A DNA stretch of 64,000 nt from Timema cristinae (taxonomy: Eukaryota > Arthropoda > Insecta > Phasmatodea > Timematidae), in assembly GCA_039000515.1 (NCBI GenBank), contig JBCFYV010011164.1, positions 39,132,363 to 39,196,362 on the forward strand, given 5' to 3'. Shown here one piece after another: positions 9,596-21,152 of this stretch; positions within the stretch are counted from its first letter, which is position 1, and each line of letters begins with the position of its first letter. The translations under genes and the position numbers were made by a program. The notes beneath the pieces were generated by a model, which was not told the origin of the DNA, ran no database searches, and saw only the letters and a list, made by a program, of their open reading frames with translations.

Positions 9596-9810
9596 AGGAA
9601 CCGATTGATTATATCAGCACACCAAAATTTCTAAGAGAGAGATTGCGAAAGGGGGGGGGGAAAAAAATGCCGGATTTACTTTCCCTTAAAAGGGAATTGT
9701 CCTACGGATTTTTATTGCCTGGGAAAAATCTGGTTGTGCTGGCTGGGTTTGAGCCCACGAACATCGGGCTCTGAGGCAAGTACTTTACCTCAATATCACC
9801 GAGGTAAACT
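9596..9810 (-). mobile_element. tRNA-derived SINE (family E), minus strand
   Basis: On the minus strand the right end reads as a tRNA-like head: an A box-like GATATTGAGGTAAAG and a B box GGCTCAAACCC (about 9740-9755). The 3' part contains GATTGATTATATCAGCACA, shared with 52213-52508 and the fragment at 29247-29345. A G9-10 run at about 9650-9659 is a local expansion. Confidence 0.65.
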
Positions 9811-9954
9811 ACTTAAAATATAAATATCGGCCCTTGTTGGGCCAAACACCATATATTTTTAAAAACCAGAAACTCCTTATGGGTACCTGTTGTCAGGAAA
9901 TTCAATGCTTACTTCTAGTCACAATTTTCAAATTGACACCACGCTCAATTTTTA

Positions 9955-10118
9955 ATGTGCTGAAGATTGGTGTCTTGCCTACCCTCCAGATGCACACAGT
10001 GCTAACTTTGATGCCTCGTAGCACCGCCATTTGGCGTCGCCGTCCCTAAGCTAAACACCGTGAAATACTTTTCTTGTCACCCACTAATACCTGATGGTTG
10101 TTATACCTGGAGATATGA
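9955..10118 (-). repeat. Inverted-arm repeat, right copy
   Basis: Reverse-complement counterpart of 3586-3762; shared blocks include GTGT(C)TTGCCTACCCT, the GCC(A)TTTGGCGT core and CTGGAGATA near the outer end. The 71-codon frame at 9834-10049 is not supported as a gene. Confidence 0.6.
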
Positions 10119-10354
10119 ATTACATTTTATGATAAGATTCTGTAAGAAGGATATTTTGTAAAATACAAACATCTTTTTTAGTGATCATTGATAACATATA
10201 AGGTGATATGAAATGTAATTATTGATTATATTCAAGGGGAACTGTTTAAACAAATCATTCTTCATATTTCAATAGCTTATTTTACATATATTGAATAATA
10301 TTTTTTTTTACTATACCTATAATATTGGGGGGTGGGGGAGAGGGCTATTATTAT

Positions 10355-10620
10355 GACCATCTATGTGGTCTAGTGGTTAGATATCCTGGCTAAAGATCCA
10401 GAAGTCCCTGATTCGAATTCTGATGTTTGAAAAATGTATTTATGAAGTGGTGGGTCTGGAATTGAATCAAACTCACCCCCATGAGGACCAAATGAAGATT
10501 TATTTAAATAAAAAAGTAGCAGCTCCAGCCCTCTATTCGCAAATGTTGGTACCAACATCGCTGACGATGGCGGTCACTCGGTAGGTACGGCTCGCTTGTG
10601 GGCTAATGCCATGGAGTTTT
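10355..10620 (+). mobile_element. tRNA-derived SINE (family F)
   Basis: A tRNA-like head (about 10357-10430) has an A box TGTGGTCTAGTGGTTAG and a B box GATTCGAATTC. The body that follows ends with a GC-richer segment (GACGATGGCGGTCACTCGG, about 10562). No poly-A or simple tail is clear. Confidence 0.65.
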
Positions 10621-10799
10621 TTATACATTAATATTTTATGAGTATTGATAGTATCTATCAGTTGTAAGAACATCATATCATATAAAAATATGAATACATT
10701 AAATCATTTTAGTAGCTTTTATAAATGTGCATATAATTATAGATAAGCTACCCGTTATTTCTGAGTTATTTTACATTATTTACTTACAATGTATATCCG

Positions 10800-10875
10800 A
10801 ACCCTTAGTTAAGTTGGTAGCGTGTATGTCTACTGTGCTAAGGGTCCCGGGCTTGATTCCTGACATTGCCAAAAG
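10800..10875 (+). mobile_element. tRNA-like SINE head
   Basis: TTAGTTAAGTTGGTAGCG (A box region) and GGGCTTGATTCC (B box) are spaced as in a tRNA. The downstream body is not recognised. Confidence 0.5.
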
Positions 10876-10924
10876 ATTTATCATTTGTGAAAAGTGGATT
10901 TACACTTTAACAGTGATGAATTAA

Positions 10925-11345
10925 TTAGCTGAGAACTGGGGTGTTGTGCATGTTATAGTCTTAAGTTAGATTATTAGGTAAAGGAAACTAATACAGACTT
11001 AGCAAGCGGGTAGTGGAAAATATGACTTGAATAAAAAACTGACCAAGACCATAGGCTGGAAACAATAATGGATGAAAAAAAAAACTTATAAGGTCTATAT
11101 TTCATGTGAACTGGCTGTACACTTGACATGACTTACAAGCTTCATCTTCATTAGAAGGAGCTTTAAAATTTCAGGGAACATTCCTAAACCTTAATATTTA
11201 TTCTAACTTTTTTGGGAAGTTACAAGAGATAATCCAATATGAAGCCAAAGTGCAGCTTAACTTGTTTAGTTTATGATAAGTCCAGTACCAGAAGTTTAGC
11301 CGGAAAATTGGATATTCTTAGATGTACTATAAAATAAGATGTATT
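10925..11345. other. Unannotated AT-rich stretch
   Basis: Nothing recognised on either strand. Confidence 0.4.
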
Positions 11346-11351
11346 TTAATA

Positions 11352-11530
11352 GGACCCGCACACGTGGTCATAAAGTCTAAGGTACCAAACACGTAATACT
11401 TTGTAGACTGGATTTCTGGTAACGAGGTAAAGTTCAGAACTTCCGCTGCGTAAATTGTAGCTATTGCTGTGATTTTTACATCGCATTTTCAAACTAATTG
11501 GAGTGAATTTCCTCACACTTAAGGCATATT
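11352..11530 (+). mobile_element. Old SINE-B-like copy
   Basis: Head ACGTGGTCATAAAGTCTAAGG followed by a B box-like AAGTTCAGAACTTCC at about 11429; body strongly decayed, no tail. Confidence 0.45.
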
Positions 11531-11567
11531 TTAAACTATTAAATAACACACAATAGAAAAACCGATT

Positions 11568-11775
11568 ACGGTGGCCACATGGTCTAAGGCACTATTTTTG
11601 AAATATACTAAACTGCCGATAACGGGGAAAATTGAGGTGCGAATCTCTAGTGGCTCTCCTCTCTCCCTCCACGCAAATGAAGGCACATTTTCTATAAATA
11701 TAACATTCTTTATTCCTAAAACAATTATCTTAATTAGTTCATAAGCGAATTTCCCGAACCGGTAGTAAGATAAGT
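11568..11775 (+). mobile_element. SINE-B, old nearly full-length copy
   Basis: Head CGGTGGCCACATGGTCTAAGG (A box), B box-like GAGGTGCGAATCTC, core CTCCCTCCACGCAAATG, and 3' tail with TTAGTTCATAAGCG...CCGAACCGGTAGTAAG. All four landmarks of the SINE-B family occur in order. Confidence 0.7.
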
Positions 11776-12005
11776 TACTTAAAAAATACACGAGCTAAAA
11801 ATAAAAAAACTTCTAAAAAAAGACGATTGAACCAAATTATTAAAAAATAAAAGTTTTAACTGAAATACAATTCGTAATCTGATTAAATAGTATAACTCTA
11901 AACTTCCTCGTCTCAACCAAATTATTATTATTACGGTTATTTTAAACACATAATACAAATGGATTATTAAAGGTTTCAAATAAAGCTTACTGATTTCCCA
12001 GTTTT

Positions 12006-12232
12006 TTTAAAACCACGTCTTACTGCCCATTCAGACTATATGCATATGCACTAATTACACAAATTTTCTACGAATTGTAAATCTTTAATTTAGTGGGAGT
12101 GTGCCCCTTTTTGCATGGAGGTAGAGTGGAAAACCATTTAGGAAAAAAAACTTTTGTGTACTCGACCGGGAACGAACATCAATCCATCATCTTCGGCAGT
12201 CTAGTCTACTACGACAATGAAGTGGATCATTT
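12006..12232 (-). mobile_element. SINE-B copy, minus strand
   Basis: Read on the + strand: tail ACCACGTCTTACTGCCCATTC, core TGCATGGAGGTAGAGTGG, B box complement GGGAACGAACATCAAT and head complement ending ACAATGAAGTGG. Confidence 0.6.
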
Positions 12233-12959
12233 TGATAATGATGTATTATTAATATTAAGTCAGTAAATCAATAATTCAGTAAATAATATCAATTATACTA
12301 TACATATTCTACTATGACTAGCTTGGTGTTATTAGTGGTATTTTACGTACAATCTTTGACCTAACACTGATTTAACTATCCAAGGACATAAAAGACAACA
12401 TAACTGTAGGATATATATATTACACAGTTTCCTAACCATTAATTTATCAGTGTTAAAACAAGGGTGTTAGACCCGTCTATCACTATGATAAAGAGTTAGC
12501 CGCACAAGGGGACACGTGGATTAAATTCCAGGCTTATCTAATATATTTTTCCAAAAAATCTAAGTTTGCAGTTCGGGTTCTAGCAAGATGTTTTAGGATT
12601 TTTTTTCTTAAACTGTCTACAAAACCTTCTCCACAACAAAATGCGGGTACAATTAATCCAAATTTAAATTCTGCCCCATCAGTATAATTAAATGAGGGCA
12701 GCCCTTTTTTTTTTACATTTGATTAGTGACTTTATAATCTCAAACGGAGAAAAACTCAACTACTTAATTACAGTCGTTTATTTAGAGTATAAAGAATGGC
12801 ATAAATATTTTATTACTATTTTGATAAATACAATAAGTTGGATTTTTAGTTTGAATTATTGATTAACTCTAAGATGAACTGTTTAGAAAACTACTCTTTC
12901 AATTTTAGTCGTAGCTTCCAATCGTCTAACCTTGGTTAAAAAGAATCATTTGTATGAGG
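12233..12959. other. Mostly unannotated stretch
   Basis: Nothing firm. A weak tRNA-like pair of boxes (ATAAAGAGTTAGC and GTGGATTAAATTCC, about 12487-12525) may be another decayed SINE head. Confidence 0.35.
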
Positions 12960-13200
12960 TACCACGTCTTACTACCCATCTAGGCTATTTGTATGTTCAC
13001 ACAAATGAGGGAAAGAATGGAGATGCTAGATTTCAGAAGAAGTGTATCTGCATATAAGTGGATGGAGAATGGAAAACAATTTAGTGAACAATACTCACAG
13101 TACACCTAACCGGAATTCTAAATCCAACTTATCCATCATTACTAATTACGGTCTGTTGTGAAAGCGACGTTGTCTTAGGCCATGAAGCTATTGAAGGTGT
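12960..13200 (-). mobile_element. Old SINE-B copy, minus strand
   Basis: Tail complement ACCACGTCTTACTACCCATC at 12961, core GGATGGAGAATGGAAAAC (about 13060), and head region decayed near 13170-13195. Confidence 0.55.
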
Positions 13201-14940
13201 TTTGACTCATTTAAATGCCTCTTTAGTCATAGTTAGATTCATACATATTTTTGAGAGTGAACTAACTTTAATGCATGTATTGCTTCCATTAAAATATCCA
13301 AATAATAAAGACCCATTTATGTTTCATAAACCTCTTGGAATTAATTAGTTGTGACGTGCATCGTGCCCCTAATTTAACGTAACATTTAAACCGGTGGCTA
13401 AGACAAGAAAACAAAGTGGTGCTTGTTTTATTAAACAAATGTATCTGCCATTACTTAAATATATCCAAATAATGTTGAACGAATCCCAAACATGAGTTAT
13501 ACATATTTATAATTTTTCACTTTATCTTAATAGCTATTCGGGTGTTAATTAAACATTTATTACTCAAATGGAAAAGTAATGGGAAGGGTGAGAATTTTAG
13601 AGAAAGATTGAAATTTTATAATAAGGTAGAATATTTACTAGAATGGTATAATTTTTTATAGGATAGTAGAATTTGTACATGAATGTATGATTTTTAAAGA
13701 AAAGTGGAGATTTTTAGAAGTAAAAATAGTGTAAAATTTGTAGAGGAATTTACACAATATTTTTTTTTTATAGAAGTCAAGTTAAAAATATTCATTATGC
13801 TTTAGTATTTTACTCCATAAGCAATTATTGACAATAACTATGAAAAATAATGGCCATACCGCCGATTAAACTGAATTAGATGCGAGACTCGTATTGCGCT
13901 CTTCATCGTTTATTTAGAGGCCGATATTTGAATATATAGTTATCACACTTATTTTCTAATTACTTGCTAACGGGGGTGCATTCCTAACTCTTTTCTAATA
14001 ACTTTACCTCAGATTAATTCATTAATAGTCACTGTTAAGTAATAAATTTGCATTAATATAATCAATATTGAACGGAACTACAATATAATCAGTTTATCTT
14101 AGGAATATATATAATTTTTTTATCAATTTGTTACGAAAGCAAATAAAGCGTCCGGCTGTTTAATTTGACTATAGATTGGAATGTTGATTATTTTGCACTT
14201 TGAATTAATTTGTTTGATTAAGGACCATACATTATTAACTAATAAATTACTTTTTTACCTCAGCAATACCCTTTTATTTTGAATATAAAATGAGTATTCA
14301 CAACTTGATATAACTGAATGCATAATTGAACAAAAATGAGGGGTAGTGTAAAATGTACGCTAACTAGATATGTCCAGCCATGGGTGATTCCTAGGTGTGA
14401 GTAAGAGTGGATTGAGAGAACTAGCTAGATATTATACTCTATAATTTTTACTTTCTCATATAAAACAATTTTTAAATATAAATGATGATATCTCTTATAT
14501 TTTATGTTCCTTCTCACTAAACAAAAAGTGACTCTTACAATAATTCAGTATCTCGTTTAAGGCCCTTTGTATGCCGTTACCCAGACTACTGTTAAAACGG
14601 TTTAATGGGTTTTATTCGAATTTTAACCTTAGACGGTTTAGGGTCATACTCCAAGGCTAAATAAAAATTGATTTTTTTAAAATTCAAAATTGTTTAGCAA
14701 TGTTTTCATCAGATTTGTTTAAAATATATTTCTGTGAAGTGTTTTATATAATAAATAAGGCTTTATGTCTATTTTAGTTAAAATTGATCAATTAAAGATT
14801 ATTTTTGGTTACTTGAGTTCTGAAATTATAAATTCATGTATGAGAAAGTATCGAATATTTGGTTTGAACATTTATTTTTCATAAATTTCAAAAAACTTAT
14901 TTTCATCCTTTACTATAAAGGATTATATCTTAATGAGATT
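13201..14940. other. Unannotated AT-rich stretch
   Basis: No coding or tRNA-like signal. Between about 13590 and 13750 the motif AGAATTTTTAGA or variants recurs irregularly about every 25-40 bp, probably a degenerate tandem repeat. Confidence 0.35.
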
Positions 14941-14950
14941 AATGGCCTAC

Positions 14951-15690
14951 TGTGAGGCAAGCACTCTTGTCACTTGTTTCTCTCTCTCTATTCTATCTCT
15001 GTTTCCATCCTCGTTTGGTAGGTAGCTAAATAGCCTCACAGCTAAGGGATTTAAAGAAAACCGGGAGAGGAGCTAAATTGGAATGAAAGAGACACATTTT
15101 CAAGAATTTGGATTAATTTTACTCTAGCTTAGTATTTTAGAAATGAAGAATTCCAGACTCTGACAGTGACCCTTATAAGAGTATATACACGGTCATCAGT
15201 CAGTGATGGACCCCAGCCCGGATGGGGGGCTATTCAAGTGAGTAGGCTAGTGTGTACAGTGAGTGGTCTAGCGAGTCCAGAGTGTGGGCCAGCGCGTGTC
15301 CCAGCGCGTCCGGGAAGGGACCAGTGAAGCTAGTGTTTATGTAACTCAGGTACTTGCAGTGTGTCGTGCATGGGAACAAATTGATGGTGTGTGACGTAAG
15401 TAATTTAGACTTTGACTGTGAATTTTACAGCTGTTGAACACTATACTAAATCAGTGTTTACACTTTTAATTAGTATTTTTTTTATTTTACTATCATTTAT
15501 ATGTATATTTAATTCAATTATATTCTATGTGTTCTCATTCCCTTATTATTTTAAAGAATTAATTAAGATTATTCTTATTTAATTCAGTGAGTTGTTTAGT
15601 TGAAACTTAATCTGTGTTTGTTGTTTTATTTTTAATAATGAAAACCTAGAATATTCCGTGTAAATTTTCAATCGTGTTTAATCAGCAATG
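14951..15690 (+). repeat. Diverged long direct repeat, left copy (possible old LTR)
   Basis: About 700 bp that align in order with about 17097-17750: CTACTGTGnnGC, GTTTCTCTCT...ATCCTC, GGTAG(C)nAGC, CAGCCTCACAGCTA, GGAGCTAAATTG, a GGATT-ATT-TACTCTA block, TTCCAG(A/T)CTCTG, GTGAGTGG-C-AGCGAGTCC, GTTnATGTAAC, and an AT-rich end. Divergence is heavy (I would guess a third of positions). TG at 14951 and 17097 could be LTR starts, but shared CCTAC just before both leaves the boundary open. Confidence 0.55.
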
Positions 15691-17096
15691 CACCCCAATA
15701 TTTTGAAAATAGATCGTGGCATACATGATGACGTGTGAACGTCCTGTGAACCCCAGGTCATTCCCCCATTACATTTGTTTATGAAGTAAGATATCAGTGG
15801 CGTGTTGTTTTATTTATGATCACAATTAAAATGGCCGTGGATATTCATTGTTTGGCAGCTATTATCTAAGACTTGCCGGAACAAATTACATAATTGATCA
15901 ATAAAATGGTGGAGCAAACCACGCCATTAAACAACAAAATGATAGAACAGATCACATCATCAAACAGCATAAAAAATAGAATGTAAATCAACGATATCAT
16001 CAATAAGGAGCAAATGTGTATCCACAAAAGAGATAGTGGACTCGAAGGGGGTCAATGTCGAGTCATCGGAAATGACATTAACGTATGATAGTGAAGAAGC
16101 AGCTTGTTAAGACGTTGTTTGTGAAGATTTTATTGGTATCGACGCTATTAGTCACTCTACCATTAGTGATGACATTGTTGGTGGCAACCCTGTTGGCAAC
16201 AAAAGTTTTGTTGAGGATTCTGTTGGTGATGACTCTATAGGAGACAACATTGTTGGTGATGATGCTGTTGTTGATGACGCTATTGGTAGCAACATTTTCA
16301 ATGATGCCGTTAATGGTGACAACATTGTTGGTGATGACTATGCTTCCGAAGAAGATGGCGACGTATGTAATGAAGATATTCATGTTAATATCATCATTAC
16401 GAAAGTTATGGACCTAAATAGAATGTAGAAGGATCAGTAAGTGTGGATTTTGTTTGGTTGTCACTTCTTTTTGACCTATGTATGAGTAACACATGACTTG
16501 ATCTTGATCATAAGCAAATAAGCTACAGAGTGTAGCAAAGTGAAGCTATCTTGGCTTAACGATTGGCTATTGACGACCGTCAAATAACGCCATTGTTTGT
16601 AGTAGAATTTTCTAGACCACCTATTAGAATTAAGTAAAAACTTGTTTGCAAGGAAATTAAGTAAGCAGCTTCATTTGCAAGTTGAAGAATTGCTAAAGAT
16701 AATTGACATCAAAAAGGGTAATGACCGGTTATAATGTAACAAGACAAACCTAATTATAACTTTGAATCGAACATAAAATTAGATTTGTATGCTCTTTGTG
16801 CTAGTATATGGATAATGACACTAGTGCAAGAAGTATTAAGGGACATAAAAAACCGTGAAGTAAAGGATTTTGGGAGTAGTGGTAAAGGAGAGAAATTCTA
16901 TTGGGGGATATCAATTCTTCTTCTTGATAGTGCTGCACTAGACCACTAAGGTTTATAAGACACCGATATAGCAGTGAATTATATCTTATGGTCGCAAAGT
17001 AACGAGACTGTCTAGTAAAGTTCATCATGTTTCCTATGATTGTGACAAACCTGGAAAGGGATGATATATATTTGGGACGAGCAGACTTTGTCCTAC
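15691..17096. other. Segment between the diverged direct repeats
   Basis: About 1.4 kb, possibly the remnant interior of an old LTR element. At 15907 TGGTGGAGCAAACCACG could be a primer-binding site, but its distance from the repeat end (about 200 bp) argues against it. It includes the 15-bp-periodic stretch at 16108-16428. The rest shows only short frames on both strands, including a 101-codon minus-strand frame at 16801-17106 with no signature. Confidence 0.4.
16108..16428 (+). CDS. Coding-like 15-bp-periodic repeat, no clear start
   Basis: On the + strand a frame is open from just after a TAA at about 16108 to about 16428, roughly 106 codons, without an obvious ATG. It reads as imperfect five-residue units such as GDDIV, GGNPV, GDDSI, GDNIV, GDDAV, then a more acidic tail with SEEDGD. 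The minus strand is also open for 101 codons (16078-16383) and likewise reads in fives (TNNVV, TNSVI, TNNVL). Because a 15-bp unit without stops stays open in fixed frames on both strands, openness is not proof of coding. The acidic tail and non-repetitive ends favour the + strand if either is real. I do not recognise a family; the pentapeptide-repeat consensus is not clearly met. Confidence 0.3.
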
Positions 17097-17750
17097 TGTG
17101 GCGCACGCACGCTGGTCATTTGTTAGTCCTCTTTGTTCTCTCTCTTCATCCTCATTTAGCAGGTAGCCAGCCAGCCTCACAGCTATGAAGTATAGAGGGG
17201 ACAAGGAGGAGCTAAATTGAAAGGAAAACGTCACATTTGGGAAAATTTGGATTCATTTTATTCTAACTTAGTGTTCTAGAAATGGAGGATTCCAGTCTCT
17301 GTTAACAACCTCTTTATATACATAGTCGGTGGTCAGAGAGGGTTCCCATTACAAGTTATGGCTTGTCAAGTGAGTGGACCAGCGAGTCCGGGAGTTGATC
17401 AGCAGGTCTAATGTTCATGTAACGTGAGTCAGCGCAGTGTTCTGTGCACAGAAATAAGTGGCGAAGTTTCGTTATTGAATTAGACCTCAACTATGAATTG
17501 GACATTAACTGAACTACATACAAGATTGATGTTTAACTGTTTAATTACTGTTTTTTATTCTTATCAAATAGCTTTTTATTCAATTTAATTATATTTTATG
17601 TGTTTCATTCTCTTTTAATTTACAATATTAATCATGATACTTGTTATTTTAGTCATTGGACTTGTTTACATTGTAGCTTTAATAAGTGAATTTGTTATTT
17701 TTTTTTAATAAACATAGCTTTGATATTTTCAAGTCATTTATTAAATCATG
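17097..17750 (+). repeat. Diverged long direct repeat, right copy
   Basis: Counterpart of 14951-15690 (see there). Includes CAGCCTCACAGCTATGAAG and GTGAGTGGACCAGCGAGTCC. Confidence 0.55.
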
Positions 17751-17782
17751 AGATGAACTTTAATATCATGTGTATGTTTGCA

Positions 17783-18410
17783 GGGCTACCTAGAAAACCT
17801 CGTTTCAGCAATTCTCTTTCCAGTTGACATTTCAAGGTATGTCATGCACATAAATTTTGGGAATATAATTTTCAAGTTGAGGTATATAAACACACTTCAA
17901 CCCTTTTCACTTTAATTAACAGCTAAAGGTATATCCCATACCTAACTTAAGTAACATGTTTTTCAAGTTGAGTTATAAAGTCCCGTTTTGTTCATTTTCA
18001 CTCCAGGCGACATTTTAAGATATGGCACGACCTTGAGCTTTTTGTAGATGTATTTCAAGGTTAGTTATTGAGCCTGTTTCAAGTTTTTTCTCTCCAGTTG
18101 ACAATAAAAGTTATGCCTAATACTTGTATTTTTGAAAGATAATTTTCAGGCTTAGCTATAGAACCTCATTTCAGCCATTTTTACTACAATTTACAACTAA
18201 AGGTATGTCACATACTTAAATTTGGTATATATTTTAATGGTGAGATCTAATAGCTCGTTTCAACACTTATCACTGCAAGTGACAATTCAAGGTATGGCAT
18301 GGACTGGAGTTTTTGATAGATGTTTTTCAGATTATCCTATGTAAATAATTTTCAACCGTTGTCACATCATATGAGAAGTCAGAGAATGCTTAAACTTAAA
18401 TACCTCGTGG
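17783..18410 (+). repeat. Tandem array, ~91-bp period
   Basis: The landmark TTTTCA(A/G)GTT or its variant occurs at 17869, 17960, 18052, 18143, 18232 and 18324, intervals 91, 92, 91, 89 and 92. A partial unit precedes the first. Each unit also has a CGTTTCAnCC-TTTTCACT block and an ACA-TT-AAGGTATG-CA block. Units are diverged, so the array is old. Confidence 0.85.
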
Positions 18411-19195
18411 AGGTCTTCAGGGTTACGCATGCATCTCAGAATAAGAAAGTTAAGACTTATATGAAAGTTAAAAAATTCTCTCATTATTTCTTCCAATTTT
18501 GTTTCCTATGTTAATTTGAAAAGCATTACTTATAAAGCAATAATATTTCATACTCATTGCAATCATTTGTAGTTATTTTCTCTAAAGAAAATTCACATTT
18601 TTTAAAAAAATTAGTTTTTGACTCTTTCGAAAAATGTTTATTCGATTACAATAAACGTGTTTCCCTTTTTGAGCAGCCAGACCTGTCAAATTACATTCTG
18701 GTATACATTTGTTTTTGTGTGTTAGGCTCTTTCATATTTAAATATTGTGAGCCGTATCGTTGTTTGAGCCTTTGCAGTTTGTTTATAGATTGTGAAGGGA
18801 TGCCAGTCATCTCCATGGATGGTTGTAAAAGAGGTGAAGAAGGAAATAGAGGGAACAAAAGTGTCTAATATTAAAAAAAAAGAGGTACTGTTTGTTTACA
18901 ATTACGAAAGGTACAGTTGGTGAGCATACCCAACAGTGAAAATAAATATTAGACAGCCCTCCAGCTTCCACAAGCAGGCCTTGGGGAGCAAGATACGGTT
19001 TTCGATACGCACTGGTCCTTATCTACAACAACACAGTGCGTTATTCCACAACTTACTGTTGGCTGGAGGACGAATAAAGCTACATTTTCTGGGTTCACTA
19101 GTAAAGTTGATCAATGATAGGACACGTGATGGATGGTTGAGTGGATTTTCTTAGCTGAGGAAATTTTATCGTACCGTGTTTAGTTTATTTTTTAA
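18411..19195. other. Unannotated stretch with two short frames
   Basis: Frames of 103 codons (18557-18868) and 72 codons (18936-19154) on the + strand have no family signature. The first has a hydrophobic central stretch (about residues 45-65). Base composition is less extreme near 18940-19100 (CCTCCAGCTTCCACAAGC). I do not call either a gene. Confidence 0.3.
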
Positions 19196-19199
19196 ATTA

Positions 19200-19300
19200 G
19201 TGCACTCATGGACCAATATGTTTATCTCGTATAGTCCAGTTGGTCAGTAATGGGGAGGTTGAATTTTGATCCTCAATCGGTTATATTGATGGTGGACTTT
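19200..19300 (+). mobile_element. SINE-B head fragment
   Basis: A tRNA-like stretch with a B box-like GGTTGAATTTTGATCCTC, then the family's TCGGTTATATTGA(T/G)GGTGG. The body is missing; the next SINE is in the opposite orientation. Confidence 0.45.
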
Positions 19301-19317
19301 ATAAAAAAGTTATTTTA

Positions 19318-19505
19318 TTAGGAAGGCTGATTGAAGGAAGTGCACATACAACAGTCTGGGGAGAGGATGGGATCATTTCAGTTATTGGTAATGTATATAA
19401 ACCATCTTTCGCCACCCACTCCACCGTGAGTTGACCGAGATTTGAACCCTGTTACCATTGATCAATTATAACGCAATTCTGACGTCTTAGCCTGTGTGAC
19501 AACCA
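19318..19505 (-). mobile_element. Decayed SINE, minus strand
   Basis: GAGTTGACCGAGATTTGAACCC at about 19432 is the complement of a B box, and TTAGCCTGTGTGACAACCA resembles a decayed A box region to its right. Confidence 0.45.
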
Positions 19506-19509
19506 ATTG

Positions 19510-20925
19510 CATAGTGCAATGGTAATAATATAAAAAAGAGTTTGCTTTTATTCGCACATGCACCACTTTACTTTTCAATGAAACTTTTTTAAAGTATTTA
19601 CTATTTGACATCAACTTTGTTTTCACTTTGCAATAAAAAGAGAATGTATTGTAATACTAACATTTTTAGCATCGAGATTACAATTAATATTTACGTTTCA
19701 TATATCTGTAAACCCAAAATACTGGATATGCTTGTGTGTCAGTCCCACGCCACATATGTGAAATGGTTTGATGGGTTTAGTACAAACTTTATATTCAGAT
19801 ATAAATGACTATATATAAGAATTGGTTTTCTATTTTCACCCTAACCCTTGAATTAGTAGTGAATACTGATGAGTGATTTTTAAATTTCATTTTATACAAA
19901 AATCTTTAACGATTTTGTTTAAAATTGATATTGTAGAGGTGTTTTAATAATACTGCATGATTGGTTTTAGCGTATAAATCAGTTAAATGATTTTCTTACA
20001 TATAAAAAGAATATTTTGAAAATGTTTTTAAAGAGTTGGTTTGAATTGAGTACTCGATAATTTTTTTTTAAAAATACATAATTTTATATATTTGGGTTTC
20101 TTAAAAAATCAATTATTTAATAGTTGACTGAAAATGTTTTTTAACCCAATTGAAGTTTTTTATGATGGCTACAATCATTTGGTCAAAAATGAGTATCTGA
20201 TACCTATTTTAAATGATAAATAATAATGTGTGTTAATTGTTTTGAAAGTAAGTTAATTTAAATGTATATTACTTATGAACAATTTTAAAAATTAAGTAAA
20301 ATTAAAAATGATCTTTAAGAGTTAGCTTACAATAGATATTTGTGAACTGTGTTAAATGAAATCCAAGATTTTTTTTTACAAATTTAAATTAATTTGAGAA
20401 ATTGGCCATTTGACAATCTGAGAACGCGACCCCATAATGAAGACAAGAGTCAGTCATATATCTACTGATATCCATATAGTAACACTAATGGGTAAAGACA
20501 AAGAGAGGAAGGAAATAAATCCATATTTGAATCGGAGAAAACTAGTAACTTAGGAAAACTTAGGAAAAACTACCCTAAATATATTCAGCAATGATTAAAA
20601 CACCAACCTCGTTGTCACTATCAATTGAGAATAAACTGCGAGAATGACACCATTGTCAATTCAATCAACAATTTGGACTCTTCCCTTGTAATAGCCCATT
20701 TTATAGTTTATTTTATATTAAAATAAATAAAAAAAGGGTGTAAGGACTACCTGATTGTATTTGTGGCTATTTAACCACTACTACTAGTTTTGAGGGCACT
20801 GTGCTATATCATGTGTTTTTAAATAGTGTGAACCAGGGATGTTTTATAATTTAAACCCTTGTTTCATTTTCGGGTGAAATAATATGATTGATAGAAGTAA
20901 ATAAGGCTGTGAAAATAGGTTAATT
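19510..20925. other. Unannotated AT-rich stretch
   Basis: No coding, tRNA-like or tandem structure recognised. Frames are short and without signature. Confidence 0.4.
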
Positions 20926-21152
20926 GGTGGATACAAGAGTAGTTCGAGAGAGGATCTGGAAAACTGGGCACCACTATCTGGGCACCACTATCTAGGCACC
21001 AGTGTAGTAATGTAACGATTTTTACGTAAATATTTTTTTAGAGTTGTTTTGAAAACAAATCATAACAGCGGAGCCGTAATTATTTGTATTTATAAAGTTA
21101 GCACAGCATTAAAAATTATCTGTTTTAATTGTAAATAAAACTAAAATTAATT

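Noticed and set aside
15907..15923. TGGTGGAGCAAACCACG as primer-binding site of the 14951-17750 element
   Set aside because: It lies about 200 bp beyond the end of recognisable repeat similarity; a primer site should be within a few bases of the LTR end.
16078..16383. Pentapeptide-repeat protein on the minus strand
   Set aside because: The unit does not clearly show the usual A(D/N)Lxx pattern, and a stop-free 15-bp unit stays open on both strands without being coding.
17783..18410. CRISPR array
   Set aside because: The repeats have no unique spacers (the whole 91-bp unit recurs), and the sequence is from an animal genome.
18557..18868. 103-codon plus-strand ORF as a gene
   Set aside because: No recognisable motif, AT-rich codon use like the background; length is within chance for 64 kb.
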